Part shown: in pieces, positions 16,888-26,951 of the stretch | Position numbering within the stretch: the stretch's first letter is position 1 | Layout: every line of letters starts with the position of its first letter | Origin: an uncultured Chthonomonas sp. | GTDB taxonomy: Bacteria; Armatimonadota; Chthonomonadetes; Chthonomonadales; Chthonomonadaceae | Direction: 5' to 3' | NCBI GenBank assembly: GCA_903859705.1 | Contig: CAIONQ010000009.1 | Coordinates: forward strand, 1 to 64,000 | Length of the DNA stretch: 64,000 nucleotides | Notes under the pieces: generated by a model | What the model was told of the DNA's origin: nothing | Database searches by the model: none | The model's input: the letters and a program-made list of their open reading frames with translations, nothing else | Made by a program: the position numbers and the translations under genes

Positions 16888-18142
16888 ACTCGGAGTAGAT
16901 TTCGTGCACTTTGTTGGCGGTTTGCTCAATAGTAAAGTGCTGAAGTACCCGCACTCTACCACGGAGGCCCATGGCCGCTGCAAATGCAGGATCGGATAAC
17001 AGGCGTTTGAGAGCATCTGCCATAGCCGATGCATCGGCCATTGGAACCAGGATGCCCGTAATACCATCCTCTACAATCTCAACCACACCTCCGCCGCGCG
17101 TTGCAATTACTGGCTTGCCGGCAACCATGCCTTCGATAACAACCTGGCCAAATGGCTCGCCCGTGGTGCTTGCATGCACCAGAACATCCAGTTTACCCAC
17201 ACGATCGGGCACATCCGTTACATAGCCTGTGAACTCAACATTCTCCTGAAGCCCCAGGTCTATCACCATCTGCCGGATAGTTTTCTCATACTCATCTTCG
17301 CCAAACATGGCAGATCCGATAATTTGGAACTTCGTTTTTGGAAACTGCTTTACAACAATTGAAGCGGCCTCTATGAAGATATGCTGCCCTTTCCAGGGGC
17401 TTAATCGGCCAATGAGGCCGATAAGTGGCGCGGCATCTGGCCCTGTTTTGGGCGACATTGCGTGCTCGGGAATACCATCATGCACTACTCGTAGCTGCTG
17501 ATTGGTAGACCCAGAGTGAACAACGGCGGAGCGAACCGCTACGCCTGTAGAGAGCGTATCCATGGTTGCCTGGGAGTTGGCAATGATATAATCCGGAATA
17601 ATGCGGCAGCCGGTACGAAACAGCGCCGTAGCAACTGGTGGCAGGTAATCATCCGCGATACGATCTCGAACATGCCAGATCACCGGCACGCGCGCCATAC
17701 GGGCAGCGATACCGCCAAGCACATCTGCCTTAAGTGAGTTGGTATGGATTAGATCTGCGCCACGGGCTTTTAAAAGGCGAGCCAGCTTAAAAGTGTAAAA
17801 CATGCACTTGACGGCGGTAAGTATCTTAAGCAATGCACCGGCGCTGAGGGAATCTTTACGCGTTTCCAGTACCGATTTATCCAGCGGCAGGATGTGGACT
17901 TCTATGTTGCTATCGGCGAGCTTCTTGGCAAGTGGGCCATCGGTTGCCAGAATAACGATAGGCTGGTAGCGTGTTTTATCAAGGGCTGTGATGAGATTGA
18001 ATAAAGCAATCTCGCCGCCGCTCATAATGGCCGTGTGATCGAAGTACACAATATTGGGGCGATCTCCACCATTCGGCTTTCGCCGTTTAATGGCTGGAAC
18101 CGCCATCTGCACACCATGCTCATTGTTACCGCTCGACTGCAC
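16877..18142 (-). CDS. Glycosyltransferase family 4
   Basis: A GT-B enzyme of 421 residues, last gene of the polysaccharide locus. The donor-binding half has IGLIGRLSPWKGQ and the E-x7-E site EPFGQVVIEG; the acceptor half opens with SGGEIALFNLI. The start is probably the GTG at 18142, seven bases after GGGAG. An ATG 12 codons further in (MAVPAIK) is possible. It follows the next gene upstream by about 80 bases, so it is likely the same transcript. Donor and acceptor sugars cannot be predicted. Its end overlaps pyrK by 11 bases tail to tail. Confidence 0.85.
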   Translation of the reverse strand: MQSSGNNEHGVQMAVPAIKRRKPNGGDRPNIVYFDHTAIMSGGEIALFNLITALDKTRYQPIVILATDGPLAKKLADSNIEVHILPLDKSVLETRKDSLSAGALLKILTAVKCMFYTFKLARLLKARGADLIHTNSLKADVLGGIAARMARVPVIWHVRDRIADDYLPPVATALFRTGCRIIPDYIIANSQATMDTLSTGVAVRSAVVHSGSTNQQLRVVHDGIPEHAMSPKTGPDAAPLIGLIGRLSPWKGQHIFIEAASIVVKQFPKTKFQIIGSAMFGEDEYEKTIRQMVIDLGLQENVEFTGYVTDVPDRVGKLDVLVHASTTGEPFGQVVIEGMVAGKPVIATRGGGVVEIVEDGITGILVPMADASAMADALKRLLSDPAFAAAMGLRGRVRVLQHFTIEQTANKVHEIYSEFME

Positions 18143-18222
18143 AATAGGTCTCCCGAAGTTCACACACTTTGGTTCCGATGCCTTAATTGTAAGGCACGTT
18201 TCATACTATTTGCGAAGTGCTG

Positions 18223-19368
18223 CTATTTACCCTGTACTGTACGCTGGTAAATATTAGCCATTCTGTTTGCTACTCGCTGCCAGGTGTAGTTCTCTTCTAC
18301 AGTGGCTCGCCCCGCCAGGCCCATAGTGCGGCAACGCTCAGGGTCTGCAGCAAGTTCACAAATGGCAGCCGCAAGCGCTGCCGGGTTGCGCTCCTCAAAC
18401 ACAAGTCCGCCATCGCCAACAACCTCCGGGATGGCTCCAGAAGTGGACCCAATAACGGGAGTTGCGCAAGCATGTGCCTCTATGATGACACGCCCGAACT
18501 GTTCTTTCCAGCTTGCGGTAGTGCGTGAGGGCAAAACAAGTGCATCCATGGCATTCATTACCACTGGCAATTCACTTAGCGGCCGTGCAGGCAGGAACGT
18601 AACGCGACTATCAAGCCCATGTTCCTGTACCTTTTGTTTTAACGGCGTTTCGAACGATCCGCTACCGAGAAACAGTAAATTGACTTCTGGCGGGCACTCT
18701 TTGAGCGCTTCCACCATATCTGCAAGGCCCTTTTCTTCAACAAGCCTGCCAATATAGCCTGCAGTAAAGCCCTTTAGCCCCAGCTTATCGCGACACTCTT
18801 GCCTGTTGGCGGGCCTAAACAGTTCCGCATCTACCGCATTGGGCACTACCTCTGCGGGGCCAGAATAGCCTTTGGTACGCAATACCTCTATGGCCTCTTT
18901 GTTTCGTCCGATGGCGAAATCTGCATGCTTCAGCGTGTAAGCTCTGAACTTTTCAAACGGCCCTGGCAGCGACTTATTGATGTTCTGCTCGGTTTCGCTG
19001 ATGATCTTTGTTCCGGGCAACAGACGATCGCGCAGATAGCAGGTGTGTGCGCTCACCAACCCCCACGGTTCTTCCCATAAATCTATAACATCCGGCTTGA
19101 AACTACGCAGTATGGATGCCAGCTCTGGATACCAGTGCATATAGAATTGCGCAGGGCCAACCCATGGCATGGCTACCTTACCGATATGGCAATCGAATTT
19201 ATCTGGCGATGGTATATCCGCCTGCCGCCACTTGCCGTAATGCCGCCATCTATCCGGGATGAGTACTTTGAGCTCAATATCCGGGTGGTGTGCCAGATTC
19301 ATCGCCTTGGGCTGTCCCTCAGTTTTGCTCTGACAGGTGTGCGATATGAGAAGTACTTTTAGCTTCAT
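18223..19368 (-). CDS. Glycosyltransferase family 4
   Basis: A 381-residue GT-B enzyme with acceptor-side SHTCQSKTEGQPKAMNLA, donor-side AGYIGRLVEEKGLADM and E-x7-E site EQFGRVIIEA. The DLWEEPWG stretch (about 97-104) fits a subgroup with an extra acidic loop, though I cannot assign a substrate. The ATG at 19368 overlaps the stop of the preceding gene by four bases (ATGA), so the pair is coupled. It has no close paralogue in the window. Confidence 0.88.
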   Translation of the reverse strand: MKLKVLLISHTCQSKTEGQPKAMNLAHHPDIELKVLIPDRWRHYGKWRQADIPSPDKFDCHIGKVAMPWVGPAQFYMHWYPELASILRSFKPDVIDLWEEPWGLVSAHTCYLRDRLLPGTKIISETEQNINKSLPGPFEKFRAYTLKHADFAIGRNKEAIEVLRTKGYSGPAEVVPNAVDAELFRPANRQECRDKLGLKGFTAGYIGRLVEEKGLADMVEALKECPPEVNLLFLGSGSFETPLKQKVQEHGLDSRVTFLPARPLSELPVVMNAMDALVLPSRTTASWKEQFGRVIIEAHACATPVIGSTSGAIPEVVGDGGLVFEERNPAALAAAICELAADPERCRTMGLAGRATVEENYTWQRVANRMANIYQRTVQGK

Positions 19369-20486
19369 GACGTAAGCACCCTGGTGTAAAGTTGGATCAT
19401 CTCGTGCGCCATGCGCTGAGCTGTAAACTGGCTGTTATATCTGGCGAGCCCAGCAGAGGCCATTATTGCCATCTCATCTGGATTGTTGACGAGGCCACTT
19501 ATTGCTTTGGCGAGAGCCGCCGGGTCGGCTGGAGGAACCAGAATTCCGGTACTTCCGTTCACTACAATTTCACGCGGACCGCCGGCATCGGTACAGATAA
19601 CAGCTTTTCCAAGCGCCATAGCCTCAATAACTACCAGGCCGAACGGCTCTGCCAGGCTGGGAAGCACAAATAGATCACACGCGGACATCAGGTTCAGCAC
19701 ATCATCTCGGAACCCGAGAATATGGATGTAAGCCTCAGCTCCAAGAGCCTGGATTTCAGACTGCAGCTGTTCTCGCAGTTGTCCTGTTCCGGCAACAGCG
19801 CAGAATATTGGCTTATCTGGCCTGTAGGCGGAAGAGATGGCCTTGATGAGAGTAGATATATCCTTCTCTTTTTCGAGGCGCGCTGCACAGAGAATAAACA
19901 CGGAGCCATCTGGCACGCCGAGGGCTTTACGTACTTCTGTAGCCTGTAGGAATGCCGAAGTATTGATAGGTGGCATTCCGTTGTGGATAGTGGTTACTCT
20001 GGATGCAGGCGCTTCGTTGCGTGCAACCATGGCATCTCGCACTGCATCTGAAATGGCTACATAGTGACTGAGTTTGCCGCTAACCCATCTGTGTGCGGCA
20101 GCAAATATCACCGCTTTTGGCCCTTTACGCGCCGCATGATCTGGTTGAAGGAAGTGCTGCGTGGCAACGGCCTTGCCCTTTTTTGCTTTTGTTACTGCGA
20201 GAGCGGCTGAAAGCATTGTGCGGCCATTGTGAGCGTGGATGATATCAATTTCGCCAGATTTCAACAGTTCCGTGAGGCGACTAATTGCGGCCTTATCGAT
20301 GAGCCCTTGTTTTTGAATAACGATATGCTGAATACCGCCTGCAACTGCCTTCTCCTCTAATTTTGAAGGAGTGGGGCTGGCAATAGCGGCTTCTACGCCG
20401 TTGGCTTTGAGGCCATTGGCAAGATCGAACATATGTCGTTCGGTGCCTGCAAAAACATCTGCATCGCTGAATAACAGAACACGCAC
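19365..20486 (-). CDS. Glycosyltransferase family 4
   Basis: 373 residues. The N-terminus MRVLLFSDADVFAGTERHMF is a typical GT-B opening, which is why I start at the GTG at 20486; AAAGGAG is 13 bases upstream. The longer open frame (to 20516) adds ten residues without a ribosome site. Donor-site motifs are ILCAARLEKEKDI and EPFGLVVIEAM. The order NGLKANGVEAAIA ... IDIIHAHN suits a family that takes lipid-linked glycans. The stop overlaps the next start (ATGA). Confidence 0.87.
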   Translation of the reverse strand: MRVLLFSDADVFAGTERHMFDLANGLKANGVEAAIASPTPSKLEEKAVAGGIQHIVIQKQGLIDKAAISRLTELLKSGEIDIIHAHNGRTMLSAALAVTKAKKGKAVATQHFLQPDHAARKGPKAVIFAAAHRWVSGKLSHYVAISDAVRDAMVARNEAPASRVTTIHNGMPPINTSAFLQATEVRKALGVPDGSVFILCAARLEKEKDISTLIKAISSAYRPDKPIFCAVAGTGQLREQLQSEIQALGAEAYIHILGFRDDVLNLMSACDLFVLPSLAEPFGLVVIEAMALGKAVICTDAGGPREIVVNGSTGILVPPADPAALAKAISGLVNNPDEMAIMASAGLARYNSQFTAQRMAHEMIQLYTRVLTS

Positions 20487-20534
20487 GGCTGGTAATCCGC
20501 TCCTTTCAAACATCAACCGGGGGTAAGTACGCGG

Positions 20535-21671
20535 TTATCCGCTGCAGCTCTTTAATACCTGTTCGTATTTCTCCAGTATGCGATCCCACCGGTATGGCTC
20601 CACGCTTTCGGAGATTGCCTTAGGGCTTGCATGTTTGCCTTCCAACAATAGTCGCAGGTTAGCAGAAACCTCTTCCAGATCGGTTGGATCATCCAAAAGT
20701 TGACCTGTAGCGCCGTGGTTCACGGCAATAGAGGCTCCTGCCAGGCGGCTGGTAAGTACTGGGAGGCCACATGCCATTGCTTCTACTATTACCAGCCCCC
20801 AGGCCTCGTACTTTGTGGGCAGTGCAAACAGATCGGAGGCTGAATAGTAATCGGCAACCGTGCTTGTTGGCCCGGTCCAGTGTACGCGCCCTTCCATACC
20901 CAGGCTGGCAATCTCCTCTATATAGCTGGCTGGGTTTAATCGGCCCACAGCTATGATGTGTATGGGTGCATCTTTCATTGCGGCTGAAGCACGCAGCAAC
21001 GGCGCAAATCCCTTGCGTTCAAGTTCATTCGCCACAAAAGCTATGGCCATGTCATCTGGTTTTAGGCCAAGCTTTGCGCGCATCTCATCTCGTTGTGCAA
21101 ACCGTTTCTCTACTGAGAACTCAGCAGGCGAATACCCATTTGCAACTATCTCAATGTCCTCTTCTGGCACATTGTAGTAGCGCATTATGTCCTGCTTTAC
21201 ATCCTCGGTAAGCGCCAGTACTTTGCGGTACCCACCAGGAGACAGTCGCTTTTTTTCTCGGTTCAGTATGAATGGATGTGCAGGGTTCAACCGCTGCTTA
21301 ATTCTGGCTTTGAGAGTGTTGCCTTTGCTGATCTCAATCCAGGCGCGGTGAACACTTGTCATCCAAACAACGCTATCCGGTGGTGCCGTTGCTCCAAATC
21401 CGGCAACAACATCGGCCCGTGGTGAAAGCGCTGCAATGCCAAGGTGCGATTCTTTTATGAAGTGCCGCATTCTGGGTATGTAGTACTTGGAGTTGGATAC
21501 AATACGGTGTTGGATAACGCGAGGATCGTACATGCTATCGTCGCTATCCCAGTCCATTGCGAAGGCATGTGTTTCGTGATTGTTGTGGGCCAGATAGTTG
21601 GCGCTCTCCAGCATTACGCGCTCTACGCCCCCGCGCCTGTAACAACCTCGAAATGAGATAGCAACCCTCAT
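20535..21671 (-). CDS. Glycosyltransferase family 4 (paralogue A of a tandem pair)
   Basis: 378 residues. Shares FxGCYRRGGVERVMLE at the N-terminus and EAWGLVIVEAMACGLPV at the donor site with the next gene upstream (21720-22859), and also KQRLNPAHP, so the two are a tandem duplication. GGAG lies eight bases before the ATG. The gap to its neighbour is 48 bases on each side, as if the spacing had been copied with the genes. The shared motifs at both ends suggest they kept donor specificity and may differ in acceptor. Confidence 0.88.
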   Translation of the reverse strand: MRVAISFRGCYRRGGVERVMLESANYLAHNNHETHAFAMDWDSDDSMYDPRVIQHRIVSNSKYYIPRMRHFIKESHLGIAALSPRADVVAGFGATAPPDSVVWMTSVHRAWIEISKGNTLKARIKQRLNPAHPFILNREKKRLSPGGYRKVLALTEDVKQDIMRYYNVPEEDIEIVANGYSPAEFSVEKRFAQRDEMRAKLGLKPDDMAIAFVANELERKGFAPLLRASAAMKDAPIHIIAVGRLNPASYIEEIASLGMEGRVHWTGPTSTVADYYSASDLFALPTKYEAWGLVIVEAMACGLPVLTSRLAGASIAVNHGATGQLLDDPTDLEEVSANLRLLLEGKHASPKAISESVEPYRWDRILEKYEQVLKSCSG

Positions 21672-21719
21672 CAGTACAACTCCAGATATTCAGAAAGATA
21701 CGATCGCGGTGATTGGGCA

Positions 21720-22859
21720 CTACCCTGCGAAACGCTGAAGTACGTGTTCGTACATCTGCAGCACATGCTCCCACTGATAGCTTTGCACGCTGGCTGAAAT
21801 TGTCTCGGCTCCGGCATGTTTGCCTGAGATTTGGTGCTTCAACGCAACCGCTATCTCTTCCGGGTTACCAGGGTCTTCCAACAGCGTGCCTGTTTCGCCA
21901 TTCTTGATGGCAATTGAGGCTCCAGCCAACCTGCTAGTTACTGCAGGCAGCCCACATGCCATTGCTTCTACTATTACGAGGCCCCACGCTTCGTAACGAG
22001 TGGGAAGGGCAAACACATCGGCTGCGGCATATAAATCTCCAACGGAAGAGCTTGGGCCCACCCACACAACCCGACCCTCCAGGCCATTCGCCCGAACCAG
22101 TGGTTCGCAGGCTGCAGGCAGGATATTACCCACCACCAGAAGTTTCACCGAAGGGTCTCTGAGCAGACCAACAGCGGAAATGAGCGGGCGAAGCCCTTTA
22201 CGCTCAATTTCGTTTGCCACAAACACTATTACGCAATCGGATGCGGAAAACCCGAGGTTAGCTCGCATTTCTGCACGGCGGTTTGTGCGGCAATGCAAGC
22301 CGAACTCCTCCGGAGCGTATCCGTTTGGGATTACTGTTATATCCGAATCTGGCACGGAGTAGAATCGCTGAAGGTCTGCCTTTACTCCAGAGCTCAGAGC
22401 AACCACATGTCTGTATTGCTTTTTAACAAAGCGCTGTTTCTCGAGTGCCAGGATAACCGGGTGAGCCGGATTAAGCCGTTGCTTAATTCTGGCCGACATG
22501 CTGCTGGTTTGGCGGCTTGTTTCTATCCATGCTCTGTGGACACTTTGCATCCACAAAATGCTATCTGGCGGTGCTTCTATGCCAAATCCGGCAAGAACAT
22601 CTGCACGTGGATTTAACTGGGCGATATCGTTACGGGAAGTGCGAATGAAACCTGCCAATCGAGGCAGATAGCCACGAGCGGAAACGGCCACATCGTGGCG
22701 ATTGAGGTGTGGGTTAAAGAGGGCAGTATCGGTATCCCATTCCGATGCAAAGGCGTGGGTTTCATGCCCACGCTTTGCAAGGAAGTTGGAGGTTTCGAGC
22801 ATTACTCGCTCAACCCCCCCGCGACGATAACAGCCAGGAAATGCGATGGCTATCTTCAC
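21720..22859 (-). CDS. Glycosyltransferase family 4 (paralogue B of a tandem pair)
   Basis: 379 residues if started at the GTG at 22859, which aligns with the start of its paralogue (20535-21671); a further GTG at 22886 would add nine residues. Same GGVERVML opening, KQRLNPAHP loop and identical E-x7-E block EAWGLVIVEAMACGLPV. The ribosome site is weak. It lies directly after the O-antigen ligase-like gene, 57 bases away, in the same direction. Confidence 0.86.
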   Translation of the reverse strand: MKIAIAFPGCYRRGGVERVMLETSNFLAKRGHETHAFASEWDTDTALFNPHLNRHDVAVSARGYLPRLAGFIRTSRNDIAQLNPRADVLAGFGIEAPPDSILWMQSVHRAWIETSRQTSSMSARIKQRLNPAHPVILALEKQRFVKKQYRHVVALSSGVKADLQRFYSVPDSDITVIPNGYAPEEFGLHCRTNRRAEMRANLGFSASDCVIVFVANEIERKGLRPLISAVGLLRDPSVKLLVVGNILPAACEPLVRANGLEGRVVWVGPSSSVGDLYAAADVFALPTRYEAWGLVIVEAMACGLPAVTSRLAGASIAIKNGETGTLLEDPGNPEEIAVALKHQISGKHAGAETISASVQSYQWEHVLQMYEHVLQRFAG

Positions 22860-22916
22860 GATGCACTCAGCGTTGGCCAGTGCCACATGTTATAGGTTTC
22901 GACAATTTCCACCGCT

Positions 22917-24281
22917 CTACGCAGCATCCTGTGCCTGCGCAAGCTTTTGCTTGATGGCGCGCATCTTCTTTCGACGGGCCTGCATGATATATATACGTAG
23001 CTTGGTGAGGCGATCTTGCTCATGGAAATAAATGCGGGTAGAGATACCGCAGCACCCCCATGCCACTAACAGTGGCCCACGGCTCCAGTAGTGGTCTACC
23101 GCGCCATGCATAATTTTGGCGAACAGCAGCGCACCTCCGAGCACCAACATGGAAAATCGAGGGTCGGAGCGATCTACAAATTTCTGTGTTCGAAACAGCA
23201 TTATCAGCGTAATTAAGTGAACCATAACAAACGCTACCAGGCCCTGCACACCCGTTTCTGCCAGGGTAATCCAGACTACATTGGTTGCGTCCATCTCCTT
23301 ACGGAGTGCCACTCCAACTCCGAAAATCGGGCTTTCAGCGAACTTATTCTGGGCAAGCGCAATGGTTTCGTACCGTGCGCTAATGTTCTGTCGCTTTGAG
23401 TCAAATGAGGTTGCGTAGTCTTTCTTATCATCTGGCAGGAGCATCCAGAAAACTGCAATCAGCGGAACGAGAAGCAAGAACGACTGCAAAATGAACTTTA
23501 TTTTGCCGCGCGTGCCAATTACCACAAAGTAGCCTACCAGTGCTCCAAGCCACGATCCGCGAGAAACGGTAAATATCAGCCCACCGGTCATTAAGCACAG
23601 CGCAGTAAGCATTAAGCCTTTGCCCATGCGCTTCTTTTGTACAAGAAAGAGTTCGGTTCCGATAACCACACCCATGGTGAGGGAGGAACCGACTCCGTTC
23701 TTGTGAAGGCCGAACATATAAAATGAACCTGTTGCGAGGCCGTAACATGATAGAAAAACACAGGTAACCACGTTCATGTACAGACCGATGGTAAGTAGCT
23801 CAACCTTTTTAACAAAGTTGCCAAATACGATGGGCGCCATCATGAAGTACAAGGACATTTGCAGCAAAGAAGTTAGGGCCGCATCTGACCAATTTGCTAA
23901 TGAAGAAGACACACAAATAGCGAAATATATAAGGATGGCGTTGAAGTACGGCCCGCGTTTGGCTTCGCAGTGTTTCATGATCAAACGGATCACATAAACT
24001 ATGAAACACATAAAGAGACTGAGCTCGCCGAGGGACAGCTTAAACGGACCGAGCCCACTCGAAACATCGTTCTGGAATGGTGCCAGGCCGAGTGTGAGTG
24101 CGAGCCCCATGTGCGGATATTTCCAGCAGATGCCAATCATGCTGACCAAAAATATGAGGGCAAGTGCACCGATTGGCTCCTCCAACGAGAGCACCGCACC
24201 ATAACCCAGCACAGCTGCAACGAGGGCTATTGCGAGGGTAGCGGCAACGTCTTTGCCAATTTTAGGGTTGTTTTCTTTCAT
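22917..24281 (-). CDS. O-antigen ligase/polymerase-like membrane protein (Wzy/WaaL)
   Basis: 454 residues with about eleven membrane segments and one long hydrophilic periplasmic loop (about 270-345) containing RQNISARYETIALAQNKF and ESPIFGVGV, the arrangement of the Wzy_C/WaaL family (PF04932). Such proteins polymerise or ligate lipid-linked oligosaccharides on the periplasmic side. A highly basic C-tail (QARRKKMRAIKQK) is unusual and is probably cytoplasmic. It sits 15 bases after the GT2 gene. It is the only polymerase candidate in the locus; no Wzx flippase is visible. Polymerase and ligase cannot be told apart by sequence. Confidence 0.82.
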   Translation of the reverse strand: MKENNPKIGKDVAATLAIALVAAVLGYGAVLSLEEPIGALALIFLVSMIGICWKYPHMGLALTLGLAPFQNDVSSGLGPFKLSLGELSLFMCFIVYVIRLIMKHCEAKRGPYFNAILIYFAICVSSSLANWSDAALTSLLQMSLYFMMAPIVFGNFVKKVELLTIGLYMNVVTCVFLSCYGLATGSFYMFGLHKNGVGSSLTMGVVIGTELFLVQKKRMGKGLMLTALCLMTGGLIFTVSRGSWLGALVGYFVVIGTRGKIKFILQSFLLLVPLIAVFWMLLPDDKKDYATSFDSKRQNISARYETIALAQNKFAESPIFGVGVALRKEMDATNVVWITLAETGVQGLVAFVMVHLITLIMLFRTQKFVDRSDPRFSMLVLGGALLFAKIMHGAVDHYWSRGPLLVAWGCCGISTRIYFHEQDRLTKLRIYIMQARRKKMRAIKQKLAQAQDAA

Positions 24282-24296
24282 TCAATATCCAGGTTA

Positions 24297-25268
24297 CTAA
24301 ACTGTTTCGCTGAGAGACCGCCACTGTGTTGCCTGACGGATAAATAGTTTACCGTGTAGTCTTGCCTTCGCACGTGCTGAAGTTCGCTTGCCTGGAATTA
24401 GAGATACTCCAGACCACAGCACCGCCCGAATTGAGCATCCAACGATCATAGCCAGGCGCACCAGAACCATACCGGCAATGCCGTGATGTTTTCGCTGGTA
24501 AATGTCCAGGCTCTGAAAAAAAGTTTCAGATATCTTTGCAGACTCCGCTTTGCCGCTTGCGCCCCCAAGATGTGTTACCTGAGATCCCGGGGCGAAAATC
24601 ACCTGCCAGCCATGCTCTTTGAACGTCTTTTGCCAGTCTGTTTCTTCCTGGTACATAAAGTAGCGTTCATCAAAGCCGCCAGCCTTCTCATAGGCCTCAC
24701 GCCTTACAAGCATGCAGGCACCAATTACCGAATCTACCGCGCACTCGGTATCGTGAGCCCACTTTCTGTAATCACCCAATGCAGATCGGGCAGGCAAAAG
24801 CGAGGAGAGCCAGAGATTCTCCAACCAAGCTCTTAATGGAGATGGAAAACGATAGCAGCTAATCTGTAACGATCCATCCTGATTGAGAAGCCGCGGCCCA
24901 ATCACTCCGGCTTCTGGATGCCTATCCATGCACTCCAGAAGTGCCGAAATGGCACCGGATAGCGGGAATGCATCGCTGTTTAGAAGCAGAAAATACTTAC
25001 CGCGCGCATCCTTCATTGCCAGATTGTTTGCGGCACCAAATCCAGCATTGCGCGGATTAGGGATAGCATTCACCAGAGGAAACGCTTCACGAATGGCCTC
25101 GATGCTGCCATCTTTAGATGCGTTATCAACTACGATGACTTCTGACCGATCAATGCCTATTGGTTGGAGATCGCGGTACAGAGTGTCGAGGCACTGCAGA
25201 GTCATTTCCCGAGTGTTATAGCTGACGATAATGACGGATATCAGACAAACATTACCATCATCACCCAT
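24297..25268 (-). CDS. Glycosyltransferase family 2, rhamnosyltransferase-like
   Basis: 323 residues. A GT-A fold with SVIIVSYNTREMTLQCL at the N-terminus, VIVVDNASKDGS (nucleotide-binding Asp) and LLNSDAFP in place of the DxD motif, followed by the acceptor-side YFMYQEETDW. This matches WbbL/WcaA-like enzymes that often add rhamnose, which would fit GDP- or dTDP-rhamnose supply; the gmd-rmd genes are seven kilobases upstream. CAGGAG lies seven bases before the ATG. The C-terminal 60 residues are hydrophobic then basic and may associate with the membrane. Confidence 0.85.
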   Translation of the reverse strand: MGDDGNVCLISVIIVSYNTREMTLQCLDTLYRDLQPIGIDRSEVIVVDNASKDGSIEAIREAFPLVNAIPNPRNAGFGAANNLAMKDARGKYFLLLNSDAFPLSGAISALLECMDRHPEAGVIGPRLLNQDGSLQISCYRFPSPLRAWLENLWLSSLLPARSALGDYRKWAHDTECAVDSVIGACMLVRREAYEKAGGFDERYFMYQEETDWQKTFKEHGWQVIFAPGSQVTHLGGASGKAESAKISETFFQSLDIYQRKHHGIAGMVLVRLAMIVGCSIRAVLWSGVSLIPGKRTSARAKARLHGKLFIRQATQWRSLSETV

Positions 25269-25561
25269 TCAAATGCTCCTGCAACGACTATTGCCCCACG
25301 TTGAACATGGTTTTCACCTACAACCGTCTGCATTGGTGTGTATTACGTGCAAACCGAAGTCTATTATACCTGCCGTTAACCATCCCACGAAACCCTCTGT
25401 AGCGCTGAAGCAAATCTACAGATAGTGGAGATACCTATTGCCTCTTATCGGGCATTAGCTAAGTGAGGCTCGTGAATATAACTTCAGTGGGCTTCTAGCC
25501 CCCTGCGCCGTATGATCAATACTCATCGTTACCACATTATACGAAGGATTCAGGGCGACCA
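25269..25561. other. Gene-free gap inside the polysaccharide locus
   Basis: 293 bases between the GT2 start and the acyltransferase stop. I see no credible reading frame, hairpin or repeat. It is one of the few wide gaps in the locus and is where a promoter for the downstream GT2-Wzy-GT4 run should lie; a minus-strand AT-rich patch near 25365 (TATAAT-like) is a possible -10. Confidence 0.4.
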
Positions 25562-26722
25562 TCACATGCCCAACTTTGCTTGAATTGAACGAGTCCGCGC
25601 CAGTGCTGGCATCTCGAGGTATTTGTGTGAAACACCTGCAAGCGCAACAATCCCCATAACAGCCCCGGTTACAATAAGCCAGAATACCGACTGAGACAAT
25701 TCGGCGGCCGCCTTTAGTCCAACCACTCTGGTCCATAAGAGGTAAAGGCAGATACCGTGTATCAAATAGATGCCATAACTGACATCACCCAGCCAGCGCA
25801 CTGCTCTGTGCGTAAGAATGCCCCATAATGAGTTTCCACAGGCAACACATGCAAATGGCAGACTGAGCAAGAGGGCAAAATATCGGCTAACGGGCATAGG
25901 TGCCTTCAATATCCAGGCAACAATAAAAACCAGCATAGCTACCGACGACACGTTAGAGCGGAGTATACGGACTATTCGCGGGTTTTTAGTGCAATATATG
26001 GCCAAAAAGCCGCCTGAAAATGCCGCCACTTGCATAATACGAACCCGAAATAACAGTTTTATGAGTACGATTGCGCCAACTGCCGGAGCGATAATTACGG
26101 TCGGGACTTTCTTACGAAGGGCCACCGCTACCAGTGGAAGAGAGAAGTAAAAGATCCATTCATAAGTGAGCGACCAGGTAACACCAGCAACTATTAGAGA
26201 AGTGTGCACAAAACCATTAATATCTGGGTCCCCTAAAAAGAACATCCACCGCAATAAACTACTCAACTGGGATCGGAGGGCAATGTGGGTGTGTACGCCC
26301 ATAATTGCGAACACTACCACAAACATAACCATACAAACCATGTAGTACAGCGGAACAACGCGCAGCACTCGGCCAATATACAAACGTGCCCAGTCAACAG
26401 GTGTATCATCGTTGGCTGCCAGGAGTTTGCCGGTAAATAGCAGGGCAGTTATCATAAAGAACACGGATACACTGGCCGGGCCAAGATATACAAAGAGTTT
26501 AGGCACACCAGGAAATCCCCAATGCCCTGTCTTGATGTACATGTACCAGAGGCAGGAGTGATGCATAACGACAAAGAGTGCAAGCAATCCACGTAAGCCA
26601 TCTATTGCATCGTAGCGGCCAGGCACCAGGGAGACAGGAGCCCGGCGAGACCCTAAGAAACCTACAAAAAATGCGGCCATTAAGATTAAGACAGCACCAG
26701 CAAGTGCCGAAGGCAAGGACAT
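25562..26722 (-). CDS. Acyltransferase 3 family membrane protein (OafA-like)
   Basis: 386 residues with about ten membrane segments. The N-terminal block RYDAIDGLRGLLALFVVMHH carries the family Arg and His, and a second short block SVFFMITALLFTGKLL follows, both typical of acyltransferase 3 proteins that O-acetylate surface sugars. I use the ATG at 26722 because GGAG is six bases upstream; a TTG four codons before is too close to that site. The gene has a 293-base gap on its downstream side and a 229-base gap upstream, so it may be a separate transcription unit inside the locus. Confidence 0.88.
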   Translation of the reverse strand: MSLPSALAGAVLILMAAFFVGFLGSRRAPVSLVPGRYDAIDGLRGLLALFVVMHHSCLWYMYIKTGHWGFPGVPKLFVYLGPASVSVFFMITALLFTGKLLAANDDTPVDWARLYIGRVLRVVPLYYMVCMVMFVVVFAIMGVHTHIALRSQLSSLLRWMFFLGDPDINGFVHTSLIVAGVTWSLTYEWIFYFSLPLVAVALRKKVPTVIIAPAVGAIVLIKLLFRVRIMQVAAFSGGFLAIYCTKNPRIVRILRSNVSSVAMLVFIVAWILKAPMPVSRYFALLLSLPFACVACGNSLWGILTHRAVRWLGDVSYGIYLIHGICLYLLWTRVVGLKAAAELSQSVFWLIVTGAVMGIVALAGVSHKYLEMPALARTRSIQAKLGM

Positions 26723-26951
26723 ATTGATCTCCAAACAATATTGATCCCTAATTGCTGGATCAGGATGAGGAGCAGCGAAGGTCAGTTGGCGTAGGGAAAG
26801 TCTGAACTACAAGTGGTCAACCGACCAATTCTGCGATGTCACTAATTATACCTTTGTGCTCAAGCCGGCCTTCAAGATCGGGATCATCACTTGGATGGCA
26901 AAAGTGCGAATTGTGGAAGTAAGACTTTTTGTCCAGTTGCAGCCACGGATT